From contig NZ_VLLC01000007.1 in NCBI RefSeq assembly GCF_007830435.1, forward strand, positions 1-64,000: a stretch of DNA of 64,000 nucleotides. Reading direction: 5' to 3'. Made by a program: the position numbers and the translations under genes. Source of the DNA: Desulfobotulus alkaliphilus (GTDB lineage: Bacteria > Desulfobacterota > Desulfobacteria > Desulfobacterales > ASO4-4). Below the pieces are notes generated by a model. It was given only the letters and a program-made list of their open reading frames with translations, searched no databases and was not told the DNA's origin. Below are positions 45,955 through 55,714 of this stretch, one piece after another (positions within the stretch are counted from its first letter, which is position 1; each line of letters starts with the position of its first letter).

Positions 45955-46491
45955 ATGGTTGAAGCCATGCATCATAAAATCAGAGAATCCATGGAGTCCG
46001 CAGAAGGTCTGTATTACCGCCTTGTGCTGCTGACGGGTAAAAGCGGTTCGGGCAAGACCAGGGTTCTTCGGGATATGGCTGAGGAATACAAAACCACCAT
46101 CCTCAATATCAATCTCCTTCTTTCGGGCAGGCTGCTGGAGCTTTCGGAAAAACAGCGGACACTCAGGCTACCCGGCATCCTTGAAGAAATAATCCGATCT
46201 GAAGAGCATAATAATGATGACAGGCATAGGGGAGCTGGTACGCCCCTTATCCTCGATAATACAGAGATCCTGTTTGATAAGAATCTGAAACAGAATCCCC
46301 TGCGGCTTCTGCAGAGTATTTCCAGAAACAGGCTGATTCTGGCTTCATGGAACGGAACCCTTGTCCGTGGTAAACTGCAATATGCCGAAATCGGTCACCC
46401 TGAGTACCAAAGCTATGATTCGGACGATATACTTATTGTGGACATGGAAGCAGGGGCCAAAAAGGATTTACCCGCAGGGGACCGGTCATAA
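45955..46491 (+). CDS. brxF: BREX type 3 protein BrxF (P-loop ATPase)
   Basis: BrxF is specific to type 3 BREX phage-defence loci. The 178-residue protein has Walker [15 protein letters not shown] (near residue 26) and a Walker B-like [12 protein letters not shown] choose ATG 45955 because CAGGGG lies five bases upstream and the protein then starts just ahead of the P-loop domain. The open frame runs 53 codons further upstream without resemblance. It is the first gene of the plus-strand BREX operon. Confidence 0.85.
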   Translation: MVEAMHHKIRESMESAEGLYYRLVLLTGKSGSGKTRVLRDMAEEYKTTILNINLLLSGRLLELSEKQRTLRLPGILEEIIRSEEHNNDDRHRGAGTPLILDNTEILFDKNLKQNPLRLLQSISRNRLILASWNGTLVRGKLQYAEIGHPEYQSYDSDDILIVDMEAGAKKDLPAGDRS

Positions 46492-46532
46492 AAGGCCCGT
46501 CATCAAAAAAACACCAGAGAGGCAGGACAGGC

Positions 46533-49500
46533 ATGAAATACGGAGACCTTATTCAGTTCGATCCCATTGAGTCTGTGGTTCAGCTGCGTGATGCGGACAG
46601 ATCTGCCGCTGCTCAGAGCCTTGTGAACACCTATGTTATTTCCGATGAAATGGCCGAACGGCTCACACAGCTTGTCATTCCTCAAATGCAGTTCGATCAG
46701 CCTATGGACAATAAGGGACTGCTGGTGGTCGGAAACTACGGAACGGGTAAATCGCACCTCATGTCTGTGATCTCCAGTATTGCCTCAGATGCTTCTCTGC
46801 TGGATGCATTGAAAAATGATAAGGTGCGTGAATCTGCATCCCAGATTGCAGGACGGTTCAAGGTCATCCGGACAGAGATTGGAGCCACCACCATGTCCCT
46901 GCGGGATATCCTTGTGGCAGAACTGGAAGAGCATCTCGAAAAACTTGGTGTGGAATATGTTTTCCCTGAAGCAGACACCATCAGCAGTCACAAGCGGGCC
47001 TTTGAAGATATGATGGACAGGTTCAGCACTACTTTTCCTGACCAGGGCCTGCTGCTGGTGGTCGATGAGCTGCTTGACTACCTACGCACCCGAAAGGATC
47101 AGGAATTGATTCTTGATCTCAACTTCCTCCGTGAGGTTGGTGAGGTCTGCAAGGATCTGCGCTTTCGCTTCATGGCCGGTGTCCAGGAGGCCATTTTTGA
47201 CAGCCCCCGCTTTGCATTTGTTGCCGACAGCATCCGCCGGGTAAAGGATCGTTTTGAACAGATCCTCATTGCCCGCAATGATGTGAAGTTTGTTGTGGCC
47301 GAACGCCTGCTCAAAAAAAACGCCGAGCAACAGGCTAAAATCCGGGACTACCTGATGCCCTTTGCCAGATATTACGGCAATCTTAACGAACGCATGGATG
47401 AGTTTGTCCGACTCTTTCCCGTCCATCCGGATTACATTGATACCTTTGAACGGGTGACCGTGGTGGAAAAACGGGAGGTCTTAAAAACCCTGTCCGTTGG
47501 AATGAAAGGCATCATAGATAAGGACGTGCCGCAGGACGAACCCGGCCTGATCGCCTTCGACAGCTATTGGGGTACCCTCAAGCAGAACGCTTCGTTCCGC
47601 GCCATTCCCGAAATCCGGGCAGTCATTGATTGCAGCCAGGTTCTGGAATCCCGCATCGAGAACGCCATCACCCGCAAACAATACAAGCCGATGGCGCTAC
47701 GCCTGATCCATGCTCTGTCCGTCCACCGCCTTACCACTGGCGACATCTTTGCCCCCATGGGCGCATCCGCCGAGGAACTGCGCGACCGTCTCTGCCTGTT
47801 TGATCCGCTGATCGCCGAGCTGGGTAGCGACGAACCCGACAAGGATCTCCAGACCCATGTGGAAACGGTCCTGCGCGAGATCCACAAGACAGTCAGCGGC
47901 CAGTTCATCTCCTTCAATGCTGACAACCGCCAGTTCTATCTTGACCTGAAGAAGACCGATGACTTCGACGCCCTGATCGACAAGCGGGCCGAAAGCTTGG
48001 GGCAGGCTCAGCTCGACCGCTTCTATTACGAGGCGCTCAAGCGGGTCATGGAATGCCAGGACGCCACCTATGTAACCGGCTATAAGATATGGCAACACGA
48101 ACTTCTGTGGCATGAGCGTAAGGCAGCCCGCACCGGCTATCTCTTTTTCGGTGCTCCCAATGAGCGCTCCACCGCCGTGCCTCAGCGGGACTTCTACCTC
48201 TATTTTATTCAGCCCAACGATCCGCCCCGCTTCAAGGACGACAAGGTCAATGACGAGGTCTTTTTCCGCCTGAAAGGCACAGACGAGGAATTCCAAACCG
48301 CGCTGAAGAGTTATGCGGCCGCCCTGGACCTTGCCGCCACCTCATCGGGCCACGCCAAGGCCACCTATGAATCGAAGGCCAACGGCTTCCTGAAGAAGCT
48401 GGTCCAGTGGCTGCAGAAGCACATGAGCGATGCCTTCGAGGTCACCTATCAGGGCCGCTCCAAGTCCATGACCGGATGGGCCAAGGGGAAATCCATCCGT
48501 GATCTGTCCGGCTTGTCGCCCCACGAGACCATCAACTTCCGTGACCTGGTGAACACCATCGCCGGTGTCTGCCTGGCTCCGAACTTCGAGAACCAGGCCC
48601 CGGACTACCCGTTCTTCTCGGTTCTGATCACCGGCAACAACCGGGCCCAGGCCGCGCAGGACGCCCTGCGGGCCATCGCCGGGCAGAACCGCACCAAGCA
48701 GGCCACGGCCGTACTGGACGCCCTGGAGCTGCTCGACGGCGAGAAGATCGACCCCTACAAGTCGAAGTACACCAAGTTCATCCTCGATGCCGTCAAGGCC
48801 AAGGGGCACGGCCAGGTAGTGAACCGCAGCGAGATCATCCAGGACGACCACGGGCTGGAATACATGAACCCCGGCGGTGGTCGGCTTGAGCCGGAATGGG
48901 TGGCGGTCATCCTGGCTTCGCTGGTCTATTCCGGCGACATCGTGCTCGCCATTCCGGGCAAAAAGTTTGACGCCACCGGACTACAGCAGCTTGCCGCGAC
49001 CGGCATGGACGAGCTGGTCCGCTTCAAGCACCTGGAGCAGCCCAAGGAATGGAACCTGCCCGCGCTCAAGGCGCTGTTTGAACTGCTCGGCATGACGCCG
49101 GGCATGGCCCAGCTCGTCACCCAGGGCAAGGACGAGCCGGTGCAGAACCTGCAACAAGCGGTGGGCAAGATCGTCAAGCGCATCGTCATGACCCAGCAGA
49201 CCCTGCGCGAAGGGCTCTCCTTCTGGGGCCTAAACCTGCTTGCGGGAACCGACCTGGCCAGCCAGGCCAGCGGGCTGATTGATGCCAAGGGCTTCTTTGA
49301 ATCGCTCCAGGCTTACTCCTCGCCGGGCAAGCTGAAAAACTTCCGCTACAGCGCTCCCGAAGTGCTGGCCCATGAAAAGGCCGTGAAGGCGCTCGATGAG
49401 TTGGACGCCCTGCGTGAGTTCATCATGGACCACAGCCCGACGGCCTCCTGGCTCTCCACCGCCGAGGCGGTGCTGCTCGCCGAGCATGACTGGGTGGATC

Positions 49501-50264
49501 GCATGAAGACCACCCGGCAGGATGTGCTGGATGCCCTCAAGCAGGCCGACCTGACCGAGCTGGCCAGCCAGTCCCAGTCCATCGGGGCCAAGCTGCAAAA
49601 GCTGAAAAAGGATTACACCGTCGCCTACATCGGCCTGCACACCAAGGCCCGGCTGGGGGTGAACGACGACAAGCGCAAGGCAGGACTGCTGGGCGACCAG
49701 CGGCTGCAAACCCTGCTCAAACTGGCCGGTATCGACCTGATGCCCCGGCAGCAGCTCACCGATTACCAGAATCGCCTGGCCGGACTGAAAAGCTGCTTTG
49801 CCCTGACCGAGCAAAACCTCGACGCCTCGCCCATCTGCCCGCATTGCGGGTTCCGGCCTTCGGTGGAAACAGGTGCGGCGGCAGGCTCGCAGATGATCGA
49901 CCAGATGGACGCCCAGCTCGACGCCATGGTGACGGCCTGGACCTCCACCATCCTCAGCAACCTGGAGGACCCGATCACCCAGGCCAACATGGATCTGCTG
50001 AAGATCGACGACCGCGAACCGCTGGAGGCCTTCATCAAATCGAAGGAACTGCCGGTGCCGCTGGACAGCAACTTTGTCCACGCCCTGAAGGAAGTGCTCT
50101 CCGGTCTGGTGAAAGTCACCGTCAAGGCGCAGGAGCTGCAACAGGCTCTGCAGGTTACCGACGGCCCGGCCACCCCGGCGGAGATGAAGAAACGCTTTGA
50201 GGAGTACATCGATCAGCTCACCAAGGGCAAGGACCCGGCCAAGGTGCGGATCGTTATGGAATAG
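46533..50264 (+). CDS. brxC: BREX protein BrxC (DUF6079-type AAA+ ATPase)
   Basis: BrxC is the large conserved ATPase of BREX systems. The 1243-residue protein has Walker [14 protein letters not shown] (residues 66-78), Walker [13 protein letters not shown] near 177 and a zinc-knuckle-like CPHC near 1108. Base composition changes inside the gene. Up to about 47.55 kb it is like the host (26 of 60 G+C at 46621-46680). From about 47.6 kb to the end it is G+C-rich with G/C-ending codons (40 of 60 at 48601-48660 and again at 49501-49560). This suggests a recombined or donor-derived 3' part. The frame is intact. Confidence 0.88.
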   Translation: MKYGDLIQFDPIESVVQLRDADRSAAAQSLVNTYVISDEMAERLTQLVIPQMQFDQPMDNKGLLVVGNYGTGKSHLMSVISSIASDASLLDALKNDKVRESASQIAGRFKVIRTEIGATTMSLRDILVAELEEHLEKLGVEYVFPEADTISSHKRAFEDMMDRFSTTFPDQGLLLVVDELLDYLRTRKDQELILDLNFLREVGEVCKDLRFRFMAGVQEAIFDSPRFAFVADSIRRVKDRFEQILIARNDVKFVVAERLLKKNAEQQAKIRDYLMPFARYYGNLNERMDEFVRLFPVHPDYIDTFERVTVVEKREVLKTLSVGMKGIIDKDVPQDEPGLIAFDSYWGTLKQNASFRAIPEIRAVIDCSQVLESRIENAITRKQYKPMALRLIHALSVHRLTTGDIFAPMGASAEELRDRLCLFDPLIAELGSDEPDKDLQTHVETVLREIHKTVSGQFISFNADNRQFYLDLKKTDDFDALIDKRAESLGQAQLDRFYYEALKRVMECQDATYVTGYKIWQHELLWHERKAARTGYLFFGAPNERSTAVPQRDFYLYFIQPNDPPRFKDDKVNDEVFFRLKGTDEEFQTALKSYAAALDLAATSSGHAKATYESKANGFLKKLVQWLQKHMSDAFEVTYQGRSKSMTGWAKGKSIRDLSGLSPHETINFRDLVNTIAGVCLAPNFENQAPDYPFFSVLITGNNRAQAAQDALRAIAGQNRTKQATAVLDALELLDGEKIDPYKSKYTKFILDAVKAKGHGQVVNRSEIIQDDHGLEYMNPGGGRLEPEWVAVILASLVYSGDIVLAIPGKKFDATGLQQLAATGMDELVRFKHLEQPKEWNLPALKALFELLGMTPGMAQLVTQGKDEPVQNLQQAVGKIVKRIVMTQQTLREGLSFWGLNLLAGTDLASQASGLIDAKGFFESLQAYSSPGKLKNFRYSAPEVLAHEKAVKALDELDALREFIMDHSPTASWLSTAEAVLLAEHDWVDRMKTTRQDVLDALKQADLTELASQSQSIGAKLQKLKKDYTVAYIGLHTKARLGVNDDKRKAGLLGDQRLQTLLKLAGIDLMPRQQLTDYQNRLAGLKSCFALTEQNLDASPICPHCGFRPSVETGAAAGSQMIDQMDAQLDAMVTAWTSTILSNLEDPITQANMDLLKIDDREPLEAFIKSKELPVPLDSNFVHALKEVLSGLVKVTVKAQELQQALQVTDGPATPAEMKKRFEEYIDQLTKGKDPAKVRIVME

Positions 50265-50268
50265 AAAA

Positions 50269-50327
50269 GTCACGGGTCGCGAGTCATGAGTCACGAGTCT
50301 ATGACCCAAGACCCGCGACTCGGGACC
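50269..50327. repeat. Inverted array of 7-bp repeats, array A
   Basis: The first half reads GTCACGG, GTCGCGA, GTCATGA, GTCACGA on the plus strand. The second half reads GTCCCGA, GTCGCGG, GTCTTGG on the minus strand. The consensus is GTCNCGR with no spacers. It starts five bases after the brxC stop and ends 22 bp before the four-helix-bundle gene. Confidence 0.88.
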
Positions 50328-50349
50328 AGATGACCTGAGCGGAGCGAAT

Positions 50350-50811
50350 ATGGCAAGGATTGAAAAGTTTGAAGATATCGAGGCATGGCAGCGGGCAAGA
50401 CAGCTCGCCAAAGCCGTGTATGCCGTCACATCGGAAGGAAGGTTCGCTCGCGATTTCGGACTGCGTGACCAGATTCAAAGAGCAGCCGTTTCGGTAATGT
50501 CCAACATTGCCGAAGGCTTTGAGCGTGGTGGCGATGTTGAATTCCGACGATTCCTTGCCATCGCAAAAGGCTCTGCCGGTGAAGTCAAAGCGCAGCTTTA
50601 TGTGGCTCTCGATGCCGGGTTGATTGACCAGACTGCTTTTGACTCGCTTTACAAATCAGCCACAGAAACAGGAAACCTCATTGGCGGTTTCATGCGCTAT
50701 CTGAGTCGAGGCCAGAAGAGTCGCGAGTCTCGGGTCTCGGGTCACGAGTCAGCGAGTCAAAATAGAACCCAAGGACTCGGGACCCGCGACTCGAAACCCG
50801 CGACCTCTTAG
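50350..50811 (+). CDS. Four-helix-bundle protein (23S rRNA intervening-sequence family), copy 2
   Basis: The 153-residue protein has the family core FEDIEAWQRARQLAKAVY, LRDQIQRAAVSVMSNIAEGF and FLAIAKGSAGEVKAQL, ending near residue 119 (MRYLSRG). The remaining 34 residues, rich in Arg, Ser and Glu, are encoded by the 7-bp repeat array B. They are therefore probably an accidental tail. GCGGAG precedes the ATG. This gene does not belong to canonical type 3 BREX. It sits inside the operon in the same orientation, with repeats on both sides, like a small mobile unit. Confidence 0.85.
   Translation: MARIEKFEDIEAWQRARQLAKAVYAVTSEGRFARDFGLRDQIQRAAVSVMSNIAEGFERGGDVEFRRFLAIAKGSAGEVKAQLYVALDAGLIDQTAFDSLYKSATETGNLIGGFMRYLSRGQKSRESRVSGHESASQNRTQGLGTRDSKPATS
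50720..50805. repeat. Inverted array of 7-bp repeats, array B
   Basis: Plus-strand units GTCGCGA, GTCTCGG, GTCTCGG and GTCACGA are followed by minus-strand units GTCCCGA, GTCGCGG, GTTTCGA and GTCGCGG, again head to head. The array overlaps the 3' end of the four-helix-bundle gene and ends about 20 bp before the pglXI start. Confidence 0.88.
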
Positions 50812-50827
50812 AGAATCGGAGTAATTC

Positions 50828-53656
50828 ATGAGCGACAAATACGGACAGCAACAGACGATGTTCGAGACAGAAGAACCCGCGACCCGCGACTCGGGACCCG
50901 TGACCTGCTTAGGCATGACCTTCGAGAACGACGAGGCCCGCCGTGCCCACTTTACCGAGGAACTGCGCAAGAAGCTGCAAGAGCCGGAGTTCCGCAAGAT
51001 CGAAGGATTTCCCATCGGCAGCGACGAGGACATCCTGAACCTGAGTGATCCGCCGTATTACACCGCCTGCCCGAACCCGTGGATCGCTGACTTCATTGCC
51101 GAATGGGAGACGCAAAAGCCGGAAAAGCCTGAGGGCTATCACTACCACCGTGAACCTTTTGCTTCTGATGTTGGCGAGGGTAAATACGATCCTTTTTACA
51201 AAATGCATCCTTATCCGACCAAAGTTCCTCATAAAGCTATTATGAAGTACATACTTCATTATACCGAGCCCGGGCATATCGTATTCGACGGATTTTGCGG
51301 CACAGGGATGACTGGAGTTGCTGCACAAATGTGTGGCGATCGTGATGCAGTTGTTTCACTTGGGTTTCAGGTAAAACCCGACGGTACAATTCTTCGTGAG
51401 GAAACTGAAGACAGTGGCAAGAAGACCTGGGTTCCTTTCTCTAAGATTGGCGCGCGGCGAGCCGTTTTAAACGATCTTTCTCCTGCGGCAGGCTTTATTT
51501 CTTATAATTACAATACACCTATCGACATCTCATCCTTTGAGAAAGAATCAAATCGCATCCTGAAAGAGGTCGAAAAAGAGTGTTCGTGGATGTATGAAAC
51601 AAAACACTCTGACGGCCGCACTGGAAAAATTAACTATACCGTTTGGTCAGATGTTTTTGTTTGTCAAGAATGTCTTTGTGAGGTGATATTCTGGGACTCA
51701 GCCGTCAATAAAGAACAGGGAACTGTTAATGATAAATTCCCGTGCCCTCATTGCTCATCTCAGTTAACGAAGAGAAATATGGAGAGAGCATGGATCACAA
51801 GATTTGACCCTCATCTGAAAGAAACAATACGACAAGCAAAGCAGGCTCCTGTCAAAATAAACTACTCTCTAGGTGGTAACCGGTTTGAAAAAAGACCAGA
51901 TGCAGATGATCTGGCCAGAATTGAAAAATCAGAGAGTATGCAGATACCACACTGGTTTCCGGTAGCGGCACTGCCTGACGGGTTCAATACATCACAGCCA
52001 ATTCGCTCTCATGGCATTACGCATCTCCATCATTTTTATTCTAACAGGAACCTTTGCGCTCTTGCGTCATATTTAAGCAGATGCACGACTCCAGCGCTTC
52101 GATTGGTTTTGACAAAAGTTTCTGGACAAATCACCAAAAGGTATCGCTTTACTTACCAGTCAGGTGTTTGGGGGGCAGGCGGAGGACCACAATCAGGTAC
52201 TTTATATGTTCCATCTTTGATTAAAGAGCTCAATATCATTGAGCAAATGAAAAGCGCCATCAGAGATCGGATTAAGTCTGGCTCGCCTTTCAAATCAAAG
52301 CTCAGCACAATATCAACCTCATCTGCAACAAACTTCCGAGACGAGTGTAATGCTGTTCTTGACTATGTATTTATAGATCCACCATTCGGCTCTAATATTA
52401 TGTATTCAGAGCTTGCGCTGCTTTGGGAAGAGTGGCTTGGTGTAAAAACGAATAATGAAAAAGAAGCCATCGAAAATAGTGTTCAAAACAAGGGGTCCGA
52501 CGAATATCGCAAGCTGATGTCTTCTGCATTCAGAAGAGCTTTTGAGCTACTCAAGCCAGGCCGCTGGATGACCGTTGAATTTTCAAACACTAAGGCAAGT
52601 GTTTGGAATAACATTCAAAGCGCTATGGCCGAAGCCGGGTTTATTGTTGCAAATGTATCTGCTTTAGATAAGAAAAAAGGTAGTTTTAAAGCGGTAACAA
52701 CCCCAACGGCAGTCAAACAAGACCTCGTTATCTCAGCCTACAAACCCAATGGTGGTTTTGAAGAACGCTTTCAGAACGAGGCGCAAACCGAAGCAGGCGT
52801 TTGGGATTTTGTCCGCACCCATTTGAAGTATCTGCCGGTCACGAAACAACAAGGAGCCTTGCTGCAGTTCGTCCCGGAACGCGATCCCCGCATTCTGTTC
52901 GACCAGATGGTAGCCTACTACGTCCGCAAGGGCTACCCCGTGCCGATCTCGAGCCAGGAGTTCCAGATTGGGCTGTCGCAGCGTTTCATCGAGCGCGATG
53001 GCATGTATTTCCTGCCGGACCAGGTGGCCGAATACGACCGCAAGAAGATGACCTCCGGTGCCCCACAGCAGCTTTCGATGTTCGTCTCTGACGAGGCATC
53101 TGCGATCCAATGGCTGCGACAGCTCATCAAGGAAAAGCCACAGACCTTCTCCGACATCAACCCTCAGTTCATGCAGCAGCTTGGCGGCTGGAGCAAGAAC
53201 GAGGCCCAGCTCGACCTGCGCGAACTGCTAAACCAGAACTTCCTCTGCTACGACGGCAAAGGCCCGGTGCCCGAGCAGATCCACGCCTACCTTTCCACCA
53301 ACTGGAAAGAGCTGCGCAACCTGCCCAAGGATGACCCGGCGCTGGTGACCAAAGCCCGTGACCGGTGGTATGTGCCCGATCCCAACAAGGCGGGCGACCT
53401 GGAGAAGCTGCGCGAGAAGGCACTGCTCAAGGAGTTTGAGGAGTACAAAGAGGTCAAGAAGAAACTCAAAGTTTTCCGTCTGGAGGCCGTCCGCGCCGGA
53501 TTCAAGAAAGCCTGGCAGGAGCGCGACTACGCCGTCATCGTCGCCGTGGCCGATAAGATCCCCAACAACGTCCTGGAAGAAGATCCCAAACTGCTCATGT
53601 GGTACGATCAGGCAGTAACAAGATCAGGAGATAACAGCGGAGGAGGGCTTTTATGA
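50828..53656 (+). CDS. pglXI: BREX type 3 adenine-specific DNA methyltransferase PglXI
   Basis: PglX marks host DNA in BREX. The 942-residue protein has SAM motif I VFDGFCGTGMTGVA (near residue 153), the catalytic DPPF in VFIDPPFGSN (near 517), a further DPPYY near 76 and a zinc ribbon CQEC...CPHC (about 280-320). Residues 16-26 (EPATRDSGPVT) are encoded by a 33-bp block of 7-bp repeats, in frame. Composition is mosaic: both ends are G+C-rich, while the middle (about 51.13-52.76 kb) is A+T-richer (26 of 60 G+C at 51661-51720). The middle includes the presumed specificity region. CGGAG precedes the ATG. Confidence 0.88.
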   Translation: MSDKYGQQQTMFETEEPATRDSGPVTCLGMTFENDEARRAHFTEELRKKLQEPEFRKIEGFPIGSDEDILNLSDPPYYTACPNPWIADFIAEWETQKPEKPEGYHYHREPFASDVGEGKYDPFYKMHPYPTKVPHKAIMKYILHYTEPGHIVFDGFCGTGMTGVAAQMCGDRDAVVSLGFQVKPDGTILREETEDSGKKTWVPFSKIGARRAVLNDLSPAAGFISYNYNTPIDISSFEKESNRILKEVEKECSWMYETKHSDGRTGKINYTVWSDVFVCQECLCEVIFWDSAVNKEQGTVNDKFPCPHCSSQLTKRNMERAWITRFDPHLKETIRQAKQAPVKINYSLGGNRFEKRPDADDLARIEKSESMQIPHWFPVAALPDGFNTSQPIRSHGITHLHHFYSNRNLCALASYLSRCTTPALRLVLTKVSGQITKRYRFTYQSGVWGAGGGPQSGTLYVPSLIKELNIIEQMKSAIRDRIKSGSPFKSKLSTISTSSATNFRDECNAVLDYVFIDPPFGSNIMYSELALLWEEWLGVKTNNEKEAIENSVQNKGSDEYRKLMSSAFRRAFELLKPGRWMTVEFSNTKASVWNNIQSAMAEAGFIVANVSALDKKKGSFKAVTTPTAVKQDLVISAYKPNGGFEERFQNEAQTEAGVWDFVRTHLKYLPVTKQQGALLQFVPERDPRILFDQMVAYYVRKGYPVPISSQEFQIGLSQRFIERDGMYFLPDQVAEYDRKKMTSGAPQQLSMFVSDEASAIQWLRQLIKEKPQTFSDINPQFMQQLGGWSKNEAQLDLRELLNQNFLCYDGKGPVPEQIHAYLSTNWKELRNLPKDDPALVTKARDRWYVPDPNKAGDLEKLREKALLKEFEEYKEVKKKLKVFRLEAVRAGFKKAWQERDYAVIVAVADKIPNNVLEEDPKLLMWYDQAVTRSGDNSGGGLL
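50873..50905. repeat. 7-bp repeat block inside pglXI, array C
   Basis: On the minus strand the units are GTCACGG, GTCCCGA, GTCGCGG and GTCGCGG. The block is 33 bp, exactly 11 codons, so the reading frame is kept. It has one orientation only, unlike arrays A and B. Confidence 0.85.
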
Positions 53657-54729
53657 CAAAAAACCAAAAAATCCCCGTAAAAATAAGACGGATAAGCATT
53701 CGCAATTACAAGGGCATTGATACACTTGAAATGGATTTTCCCGCCCCCCGAATGCCCGATGATCCGGATATCCTGATTATGGGCAGCCAAAACGGCTTGG
53801 GCAAGTCCTCCATTATTGAGTGCTGTGCCTTGCTCTTGCTATCACTGACTCAAAGGGAAGAGAGGTTCAAACTGCGTGACCGTTACACCATTGTGAATGT
53901 ACCGGATTTGCTCATTAAATCTGGCTGTCATTTTGCGGAAATAAGCGGTGATATTGTTATTGGTGATGAAACCAGTACTGTTCATGTTAGAATAGATCGT
54001 AATGGTGTAATAAAAATATCAGGAGAAATACTCCGAGAAAAAATTATCGAAAATGAACTTTTTAATTCCGAGACTGAAGTTGAAGACTTCATTAAGGCAA
54101 TATGTGGCTTTACACCCAACCCTGTTATGGAAAACAAATTTCTTCTTTTCCACAGCTATAGGAAAGTCCAGGAGGGCAATCCTGAATTAGGAATGATGGT
54201 AGAGGGACGTTCACCAAAACGCCCTCCATTTCAGCGTTATGAAACACCAATGAGCACCTTCAAACTAAGAATTCTGCGCTCTCTGATGGGGCAGGCCAAT
54301 CTGTTTGAGCTTGGAGATGACGAAGATCCGGCGGAAACCATAGAAAAGCTCAACGAGCTGGTTCGATTTTATGCCCATGGTACCATCAGCAAGCTGAGGC
54401 CATCACCGGATAATACCGTTGACTTTCGCATAAAGCCCGTAAACGGTGAAGGCTCCTTTACCTTTGACGGACTGAGTTCCGGTCAAAAGGAAATCATTTC
54501 CACGCTGTTTCTCGTCTGGTACCACACCCGAAACAACCCCTCTGTAATCTTCATTGATGAACCGGAGCTGCACCTCAATGCCCAGTGGCACCGGAGTTTT
54601 GTCAAAATGCTTTTGCAAATGTCTCCGCAGAACCAGTACATCATGGCAACCCACTCCGAAGATATTATGGATTCGGTAAGCGAAGATCGCCGTGTTCTCC
54701 TTCTGGGCAAGGATGAGGGGGAGCTATGA
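53653..54729 (+). CDS. ABC-type AAA ATPase (SMC/OLD-like), first gene of the cassette inserted in BREX
   Basis: The 358-residue ATPase opens with the RecF/SMC-like IRRISIRNYKGIDTLEMDF, then Walker A GSQNGLGKSS (44-53), the ABC signature DGLSSGQKEI, Walker B VIFIDEPELHL and the H-loop MATHSEDI. No TOPRIM or other nuclease domain is fused, unlike OLD proteins. It may work with another cassette protein, as PtuA-like ATPases do. The ATG overlaps the pglXI stop (ATGA). Composition falls sharply from the G+C-rich pglXI 3' end. It is not part of canonical type 3 BREX. Confidence 0.8.
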   Translation: MTKNQKIPVKIRRISIRNYKGIDTLEMDFPAPRMPDDPDILIMGSQNGLGKSSIIECCALLLLSLTQREERFKLRDRYTIVNVPDLLIKSGCHFAEISGDIVIGDETSTVHVRIDRNGVIKISGEILREKIIENELFNSETEVEDFIKAICGFTPNPVMENKFLLFHSYRKVQEGNPELGMMVEGRSPKRPPFQRYETPMSTFKLRILRSLMGQANLFELGDDEDPAETIEKLNELVRFYAHGTISKLRPSPDNTVDFRIKPVNGEGSFTFDGLSSGQKEIISTLFLVWYHTRNNPSVIFIDEPELHLNAQWHRSFVKMLLQMSPQNQYIMATHSEDIMDSVSEDRRVLLLGKDEGEL

Positions 54730-54821
54730 TCCGTGTAAAAACAGGTATCCGTGCCGAAGAAGTCCGGCTGAAAAGCCAGCATTTGCTTTTTCAGGCGGTA
54801 ACACGGATGGGAGGGGAGTAA
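54726..54821 (+). CDS. Small ORF of 31 codons between the ATPase and GHKL genes
   Basis: The ORF begins at an ATG overlapping the ATPase stop (ATGA) and ends at a TAA just before the GHKL gene's GTG. It carries GGGAGGGGAG at its 3' end, which is also that gene's ribosome binding site. The product, MIRVKTGIRAEEVRL plus 16 residues, is basic. It fills the gap exactly and could couple translation, be a small component, or be the remnant of a partner such as a DUF4435 protein. Confidence 0.4.
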   Translation: MIRVKTGIRAEEVRLKSQHLLFQAVTRMGGE

Positions 54822-54824
54822 CCA

Positions 54825-55697
54825 GTGAAGCTCAACCTTGGCACAATCAGAAGCAATTGCAGTGGTTTTGAAGGTATAGCCCATATTGCCGACAAGACGA
54901 AGAATATTTGCTATGATTCCATTGAACTGGATTTTTCATCCTGCAGTTTTTTTGAAGCCAATATGGCGGCACCCCTATATGCCGTTATTGCACGACTTCG
55001 TGATGAGCTGAATGATGTGACCATTGCCAATGTGCCATCAGGAGTAAGTAGGATTCTCCGGAAAAACAAATTTCTGAGCATATTTAATCAACCTGATTTA
55101 TTGGACATCAATCAGACAACACTTCCCTTCAAGATTTTCAAACTACATGCAGGCGAGCAGTTTAATGATTATCTCGACACCTACATGAAAGGAAGGGGGA
55201 TTCCGACCATGTCTAAGGCCTTAACAAAACGCTTTAGACAGAGTCTGTTCGAAATATTTCTCAACGCAACTATCCATTCTCAGTCTTCATCGGGAATTTT
55301 TGTGTGCGGGCAATTTTATCCAAATAAACATCGGTTGGATTTTACCATTGCTGATGCCGGAGTCGGCATTCGGGAAAATGTACGCAGATATACAGGGAAG
55401 GCAACACTCAACTCCTGCAAGGCCATTGAATGGGCCATGACAGATGGTAATACCACAAAAACCGGGAATCAGCCGGGGGGTCTTGGGTTGAAGCTGATCA
55501 AAGATTTTATTCGAATGAATGGTGGAAAAATTCAGCTTGTATCAAGGTTTGGATATTATGAATTTTCTGCAAACGGTGAGGCTATTCAAAAAATGGATAA
55601 TGATTTTCCAGGAACCTGCATAAATATTGAAATTAACACAGATGATACAGGTAGTTACTGCTTAAAATCAGAGCTGAAAAACGAAGATATTTTTTAA
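54825..55697 (+). CDS. STAS-like/GHKL ATPase (anti-sigma-kinase-like)
   Basis: The 290-residue protein has an N-terminal STAS-like region (about 1-100, with SIELDFSSCSFFEANMAAP) and a C-terminal histidine-kinase-type ATP-binding domain. The N-box is FEIFLNATIHS (E143, N147, H151), the G1 box DAGVG (177-181) and the G2 box PGGLGLKLI (217-225). No histidine phosphorylation domain is present. The start is GTG with GGGAGGGGAG upstream. It precedes a DUF4325 STAS-like protein, so the two resemble a partner-switching pair. Targets are unknown. Confidence 0.82.
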   Translation: MKLNLGTIRSNCSGFEGIAHIADKTKNICYDSIELDFSSCSFFEANMAAPLYAVIARLRDELNDVTIANVPSGVSRILRKNKFLSIFNQPDLLDINQTTLPFKIFKLHAGEQFNDYLDTYMKGRGIPTMSKALTKRFRQSLFEIFLNATIHSQSSSGIFVCGQFYPNKHRLDFTIADAGVGIRENVRRYTGKATLNSCKAIEWAMTDGNTTKTGNQPGGLGLKLIKDFIRMNGGKIQLVSRFGYYEFSANGEAIQKMDNDFPGTCINIEINTDDTGSYCLKSELKNEDIF

Positions 55698-55714
55698 AAT
55701 ATAAGGAATCTACT

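Noticed and set aside
49230-50429. 399-codon minus-strand frame opposite brxC
   Set aside because: It results from the high G+C of the brxC 3' part. It has no domain, and the sense frame is the one that fits BREX.
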